A DNA stretch of 64,000 nucleotides from Candidatus Omnitrophota bacterium (lineage in GTDB: Bacteria > Omnitrophota > Gorgyraeia > JAUYCX01). Position numbers and translations under genes: made by a program. Each line of letters begins with the position of its first letter. The stretch's first letter is position 1. Positions 59,974 through 64,000 of this stretch are shown here, piece after piece. Where the stretch lies: NCBI GenBank assembly GCA_030692045.1, contig JAUYCX010000035.1, forward strand, positions 186,001-250,000, read 5' to 3'. The notes beneath the pieces were generated by a model. The model was given only the letters and a program-made list of their open reading frames with translations, searched no databases and was not told the DNA's origin.

Positions 59974-61524
59974 ATGGAAAATAATTTGATGGACAAAATA
60001 GTTTCTCTTTGCAAGCGCAGAGGTTTTATCTTTCAGTCCTGCGAAATTTATGGTGGCTTGGGAAGTGTTTGGGATTATGGGCCCTTGGGTGTGGAATTAA
60101 AGAATAATCTTAAAAAGGCATGGTGGAAGGCAAATGTCCAGAACCGCGAGGATATGGTTGGTCTGGATGCGGCAATCTTGATGGAGTCCAAAGTTTGGGA
60201 AGCCTCAGGACATTTAAAAAGCTTCAAAGATGCCTTTCTAAAATGCCCTTCTTGTGGAAAATTTACTCGATGTGACCAAATCTGGGATGAAATTTGGAAT
60301 AGCCCATGGTTTTCTTCTCTCAAAGAGGCGATGCTAGGTGAGAAAGATACAAGTTATTTATTGCGTTGGGCAAAAACTGAAGGAAAGAAACTCGCTCCTA
60401 ATTTAAGTCTTGTTAAAGAACCTGAGGTAACTATTTCTTGGATTTCAGATTTGCATTACAAATTCGGAGGTTTGGATTTAGATTTTAAAAATTTTGTCGG
60501 TAGAATTGCTTGTACTCAAAATGGAGTTGCCAGAACCCCTTGCCCTAAATGTGGCAATTACTTACCTGAGGAAAAATCATCAGCGAATCTAATGCTCGAG
60601 ACACATTTAGGACCAGTTAAAGAAACATCACAGAAGATTTACCTGCGCCCTGAAACTGCCCAAGGAATTTTTGTTAATTTTTCTAATATTCTGGATACTA
60701 CCCGCAAAAAACTCCCCTTTGGCGTTGCCCAAATCGGCAAGGCATTCCGTAATGAAGTAACTCCCGGCAATTTTACTTTTCGCACGCGTGAATTTGAGCA
60801 AATGGAAATTGAGTATTTTTGCCAACCCTCGCAAGCAGAGGAAAAATATAAAGAGTGGATAGAAGCTCGTTTTAACTGGTATTTAGATTTAGGTATAAAA
60901 AAAGAAAATTTAAGAGTTAGGCCGCATGAAAAAGATGAGTTGGCCCATTATGCTAAAGCCTGTTCTGATATTGAATACAATTTTCCTTTTGGGTGGTCAG
61001 AGTTAGAAGGCATTGCTAACCGCACTGATTTTGATTTAAAACAGCATGCTCAATTTAGCGGCAAAGATTTAAGCTATTTTGATGATGCCGCAAAAGAAAA
61101 ATTCTACCCCTACATAATTGAGCCATCAGGAGGCGTAGACAGGGCAATCTTGGCATTTATGGTGGATGCTTATTTTGAGGAAAAAGTCAAAGATGAAACT
61201 CGTGTGGTTTTAAAATTCCACAAAGATTTAGCGCCTATAAAAGTTGCTGTTTTGCCGCTTTTAAAAAACCGACCGGAGATTGTGGAGTTAGCCAAAAAAA
61301 TCGCTCAGGATTTAAAGAAAGAATTTATAACAGTTTATGATGATACAGCATCTATTGGAAAATTGTACAGACGCCAGGATGAAATAGGCACTCTTTATTG
61401 CGTAACAATTGATGTGCAGTCATTGGATGATAAACAGGTTACTGTACGCGATAGAGACACGATGAAGCAGGATAGAGTTGAAATTAATAGATTAAAGGAA
61501 TATTTCGAAGATAAATTAGCGTAA
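59974..61524 (+). CDS. glyS: Glycyl-tRNA synthetase, single-chain alpha2 type
   Basis: A 516-residue class II enzyme of the archaeal/eukaryotic-like dimeric type rather than the bacterial tetrameric GlyQS. Seen: CKRRGFIFQSCEIYGGLGSV and YDYGPLG-like WDYGPLG, zinc-ribbon cysteines in CPSCGK and CPKCGN, LRPETAQGIFVNF, motif 2 (QIGKAFRNEVTPGNFTFRTREF, split here at 20), IANRTDFDL, PSGGVDRAILAFM and a C-terminal anticodon-binding domain. The single-chain form is common in several bacterial phyla. Confidence 0.95.
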   Translation: MENNLMDKIVSLCKRRGFIFQSCEIYGGLGSVWDYGPLGVELKNNLKKAWWKANVQNREDMVGLDAAILMESKVWEASGHLKSFKDAFLKCPSCGKFTRCDQIWDEIWNSPWFSSLKEAMLGEKDTSYLLRWAKTEGKKLAPNLSLVKEPEVTISWISDLHYKFGGLDLDFKNFVGRIACTQNGVARTPCPKCGNYLPEEKSSANLMLETHLGPVKETSQKIYLRPETAQGIFVNFSNILDTTRKKLPFGVAQIGKAFRNEVTPGNFTFRTREFEQMEIEYFCQPSQAEEKYKEWIEARFNWYLDLGIKKENLRVRPHEKDELAHYAKACSDIEYNFPFGWSELEGIANRTDFDLKQHAQFSGKDLSYFDDAAKEKFYPYIIEPSGGVDRAILAFMVDAYFEEKVKDETRVVLKFHKDLAPIKVAVLPLLKNRPEIVELAKKIAQDLKKEFITVYDDTASIGKLYRRQDEIGTLYCVTIDVQSLDDKQVTVRDRDTMKQDRVEINRLKEYFEDKLA

Positions 61525-61607
61525 AGTTTAAAGTGTAAAGCGTAAAACTAAAACTTAAAAGTAAAAGTTTTGAGTTTTAAAAAGATTTATTAAGGAGAAG
61601 AACGAGA

Positions 61608-62366
61608 GTGAAAAGGAAATTGTTATTTGGAGTAACGTTGTTTTTCTTGATATTTACTTGCTTATTTATATTTCTTAAATCTGTTTCTGCTAAACCTCAA
61701 GTTACGATAATAACAGATAAGTATATCTTTTCAGCAGTTGATGATAATAATTTTATAGGTGAAGGATTTTTTGTTACCTTAGAAACCGGTAATGATTTAT
61801 TTATTTACAGTAAACCAGGGGATAACCCTCATGATATAGAAAATGCGAGAAGAAAATTCCTGGCTATAGCAAAAGGGGAGGGTTCGGTTGAATTTCCTCT
61901 TGCAAAAACAGTGTCTCTGTACCTAGCCACAAAATACGATTTGGGAATGGAACACCGAATACTATCTGCAGATACATACAGAGCGCTTGCTGAGGAAACC
62001 AGAAAAAGAGGTTATCATAAGAATGCGGAAATAGTTTATTTTAGAGACATAAATTTTTCTGAAAATGAGATTAAAATATTATGTAAAGACATTAAAGAGA
62101 TCGACAAATTAACCATGACAACAGGCGGCAGCGTTTTTATAATAACAATTAACTCAAGTGGTGGGCAATCATTAAGCATTGGAGATTCAACAACAAATCC
62201 AGATGCAAAGTCACAGCTATCAGATTTGTTAAAAGAAATTAAAAATTTAATAGGAACAGATAAAGTTATTGTTGCTAAGAAAGTTAGTTATCAAGATGCA
62301 ATTTACACAACAGATGGTGTAAGATCTGGTTGGGTTGCTAATATTGCTGATGTTTCAATTGAATAA
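61608..62366 (+). CDS. Exported protein of unknown function
   Basis: A 252-residue protein with an N-terminal signal or anchor (hydrophobic about 5-26, SVSAK after it). The mature part has no motif that I recognise. Two serine-glycine-rich stretches (TTGGSVF, SSGGQSLSIGDSTT) and VKSGW-like VRSGWVANI near the end suggest beta structure. GTG start is preceded by AAGGAGAAG. Flanking DNA shows arm-like repeats of the TAGAGTTTA type. Confidence 0.6.
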   Translation: MKRKLLFGVTLFFLIFTCLFIFLKSVSAKPQVTIITDKYIFSAVDDNNFIGEGFFVTLETGNDLFIYSKPGDNPHDIENARRKFLAIAKGEGSVEFPLAKTVSLYLATKYDLGMEHRILSADTYRALAEETRKRGYHKNAEIVYFRDINFSENEIKILCKDIKEIDKLTMTTGGSVFIITINSSGGQSLSIGDSTTNPDAKSQLSDLLKEIKNLIGTDKVIVAKKVSYQDAIYTTDGVRSGWVANIADVSIE

Positions 62367-62450
62367 ATAATAGCGAGTTATAAAGTTTTGAGTTTGGGAT
62401 TTATCTAGAGTTTAGAGTTTCAACGATAGGAAGGGAGGATTTCAACAAAA

Positions 62451-64000
62451 ATGTCTCAAAAAAATGCCTACTTCTTTGGTGGTGGAAAAGCTGACGGTAA
62501 TGAAAGCATGAAAAATCTCTTAGGTGGCAAGGGTGCTAACTTAGCTGAAATGGCAGGCCATAAAAAGTTGCGCCTGCCAGTTCCTCCGGGCTTTACAATT
62601 ACCACAGAGGTTTGCACTTATTATTATAAAAATCGCAAAACCTATCCTAAAGGTTTAAAAGAAGAGGTTCACAAGTCTTTGAAAAAGGTTGAAGACTTGA
62701 TGCATAAAAAATTTGGCGACCCGCAAAATCCCTTATTGGTTTCTGTGCGCTCAGGTGCCAGGCGTTCAATGCCTGGGATGATGGAAACGGTTTTAAATGT
62801 TGGGTTAACTTCCAAAACCATTCCCGGCTTAATCAAGCTTACACAAAATGAACGCTTTGTTTATGATGCCTATCGACGCTTAATTATGATGTACTCTGAT
62901 GTTGTGATGGAAAAAGCAGGAGGCATTGAACTTGAACACGAAGAAATGGGAATAAGAAAGCAACTTGAACGAATTATGAATCAGCTTAAAAAAGAAAAAA
63001 ACGCCAAGACAGACACAGATTTAACTGCCCAAGATTTAAAAAAACTCTGTGATTTGTTTAAATCCAAGGTAAAAGAAGTCCTAAAAAAAGACTTTCCCGA
63101 TGAACCCTATGAACAGCTTTGGGGAGGGATTGGCGCTGTATTTGCCTCTTGGAATGGCAAGCGCGCAGTTAGCTACAGAAGAATCGAAGGTATTCCAGAT
63201 GAATGGGGCACAGCAGTAACTGTCCAGACTATGGTGTTTGGAAATATGGGAAGCGATTGCGCCACTGGTGTAGCCTTTACCAGAAATCCGGGAAACGGCG
63301 AAAACCAATTTTACGGCGAATACCTTATCAATGCCCAAGGTGAAGATGTAGTAGCTGGTATTAGAACCCCTGCACCGATAAATTCCTATTCTAAAAGCGA
63401 ACACAATAAAGATTTAAAAACCTTAGAAGAGACAATGCCAGAAATTTTTCAACAGCTTTTTGATATCCAAAAGCGTTTGGAAAGGCATTATCGCGATATG
63501 CAGGATATTGAGTTTACCATTGAAAAGGGAAAGCTTTATATGTTGCAATGCCGTGTAGGAAAACGTAATGGCCCGGCTGCGGTAAAAATGGCAATGGATA
63601 TGCTTAAGGAAAAACTCATCACTAAAGAAATTGCCGTGATGAGAGTTACACCTTCTCAGATAGATGAGCTCTTGCATCCCATTATTGACCCAAAAGCAGA
63701 GTTAACTAAAAAGCCTTTGGCAAAAGGTCTTCCTGCAGGCCCAGGCGGCGCAACTGGCCAGATTGTATTTTCTGCACAAGAAGCAGTAAACTGGGCAAAA
63801 CAAGGCAAAAAGGTTATTCTGGTGCGCGAGGAAACCAATCCTGAAGATGTAGAGGGAATGCGTGCGGCTCAAGCAATTTTAACTGCACGAGGTGGTATGA
63901 CCTCGCATGCCGCACTTGTTGCCCGAGGCTGGGGCAAGTGCTGCATTGTTGGCTGTTCAACTTTGCATGTAGATGCCATTAATAAATCCTTAACTGTTGA
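62451..64000 (+). CDS. ppdK: Pyruvate, phosphate dikinase (3' part beyond the window)
   Basis: The first 516 codons of PPDK, cut by the right edge. It interconverts pyruvate, ATP and phosphate with phosphoenolpyruvate, AMP and diphosphate. Seen: YFFGGGKADGNESMKNLLGGKG (split here), LPVPPGFTI, RSGARRSMPGMM, RNPGNGEN, QDIEFTIEKGKLYMLQCR and the phospho-histidine loop GGMTSHAALVARGW (His about 486). ATG follows GGGAGGA. In a Wood-Ljungdahl context it would feed gluconeogenesis from acetyl-CoA-derived pyruvate. Confidence 0.96.
   Translation, partial: MSQKNAYFFGGGKADGNESMKNLLGGKGANLAEMAGHKKLRLPVPPGFTITTEVCTYYYKNRKTYPKGLKEEVHKSLKKVEDLMHKKFGDPQNPLLVSVRSGARRSMPGMMETVLNVGLTSKTIPGLIKLTQNERFVYDAYRRLIMMYSDVVMEKAGGIELEHEEMGIRKQLERIMNQLKKEKNAKTDTDLTAQDLKKLCDLFKSKVKEVLKKDFPDEPYEQLWGGIGAVFASWNGKRAVSYRRIEGIPDEWGTAVTVQTMVFGNMGSDCATGVAFTRNPGNGENQFYGEYLINAQGEDVVAGIRTPAPINSYSKSEHNKDLKTLEETMPEIFQQLFDIQKRLERHYRDMQDIEFTIEKGKLYMLQCRVGKRNGPAAVKMAMDMLKEKLITKEIAVMRVTPSQIDELLHPIIDPKAELTKKPLAKGLPAGPGGATGQIVFSAQEAVNWAKQGKKVILVREETNPEDVEGMRAAQAILTARGGMTSHAALVARGWGKCCIVGCSTLHVDAINKSLTV

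Overview
The window is an AT-rich, densely packed bacterial chromosome segment. It combines the corrinoid branch of the Wood-Ljungdahl pathway, NfnAB-type transhydrogenase subunits, pyruvate phosphate dikinase, GatCAB amidotransferase, a single-chain glycyl-tRNA synthetase, a bactofilin, many lipoproteins and a CIRCE-controlled groESL operon. That mix suggests an uncultivated anaerobic bacterium with a cell envelope that handles lipoproteins. Candidatus Omnitrophota (OP3) or a related lineage is my best guess. This is inference from gene content; no rRNA gene is present to test it, and I saw no tRNA, CRISPR array or transposase gene.

Layout. 1-2134: end of a his/trp block (hisF, hisI, trpE). 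2385-9843: rpsP, yajC, secDF, a strongly shortened mfd, a SurA-like isomerase, pdxA, rsmA. 9844-13613: repeat-rich accessory stretch with a small lipoprotein, a zinc-ribbon membrane protein, an HNH nuclease and a secreted repeat protein. 13614-20433: gatC/gatA/gatB, ctpA, a divergent deacetylase, tsaD. 20650-22006: mgtC, a bactofilin fused to a DNA-binding domain, and a membrane-anchored DNA-binding protein. 22003-28919: larB, an FmdE-like gene, acsC, RACo, cooC/acsF, acsD, acsE. 29378-34618: groES, groEL, guaB3, guaA. 34667-41117: dnaE, an HU/IHF gene, hisS, aspS. 41226-45241: LysM lipoprotein, phoH, 7TM-HD phosphodiesterase, ybeY, recO. 45188-47404 (minus strand): Hel308-like helicase, the only clear minus-strand gene. 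47553-58112: panE, dtd, tatD, redox and membrane genes, polX, apbE, nfnA, nfnB, panB, an FKBP. 58154-64000: ybaB, LEA-like lipoprotein, tandem ACT protein, glyS, a secreted protein, start of ppdK.

The most striking feature is a family of modular palindromic elements in the leaders of eight functionally unrelated genes (rpsP, mgtC, bactofilin, groEL, guaB3, LysM lipoprotein, panE, Rieske). Each ends in a hairpin with core RACTTAY/RTAAGTY, then TCATT and a Shine-Dalgarno. In seven of eight the hairpin core lies exactly 13 nt before the Shine-Dalgarno position. The stems differ between copies by compensating changes. Complete copies have mirrored ends and a variable central palindrome; truncated copies keep only the Shine-Dalgarno-proximal side. 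One copy supplies the last codons and stop of tsaD.

Other oddities: gatA carries three nested GC-rich hairpins inside its reading frame; gatC and gatA are separated by an inverted-repeat element carrying a fragment of a four-helix-bundle (23S rRNA intervening-sequence type) gene; Mfd lacks both its UvrA-binding side and its C-terminal regulatory domain; AspRS lacks the GAD domain; and a bacterial gene encodes an archaeal-type Hel308 helicase.
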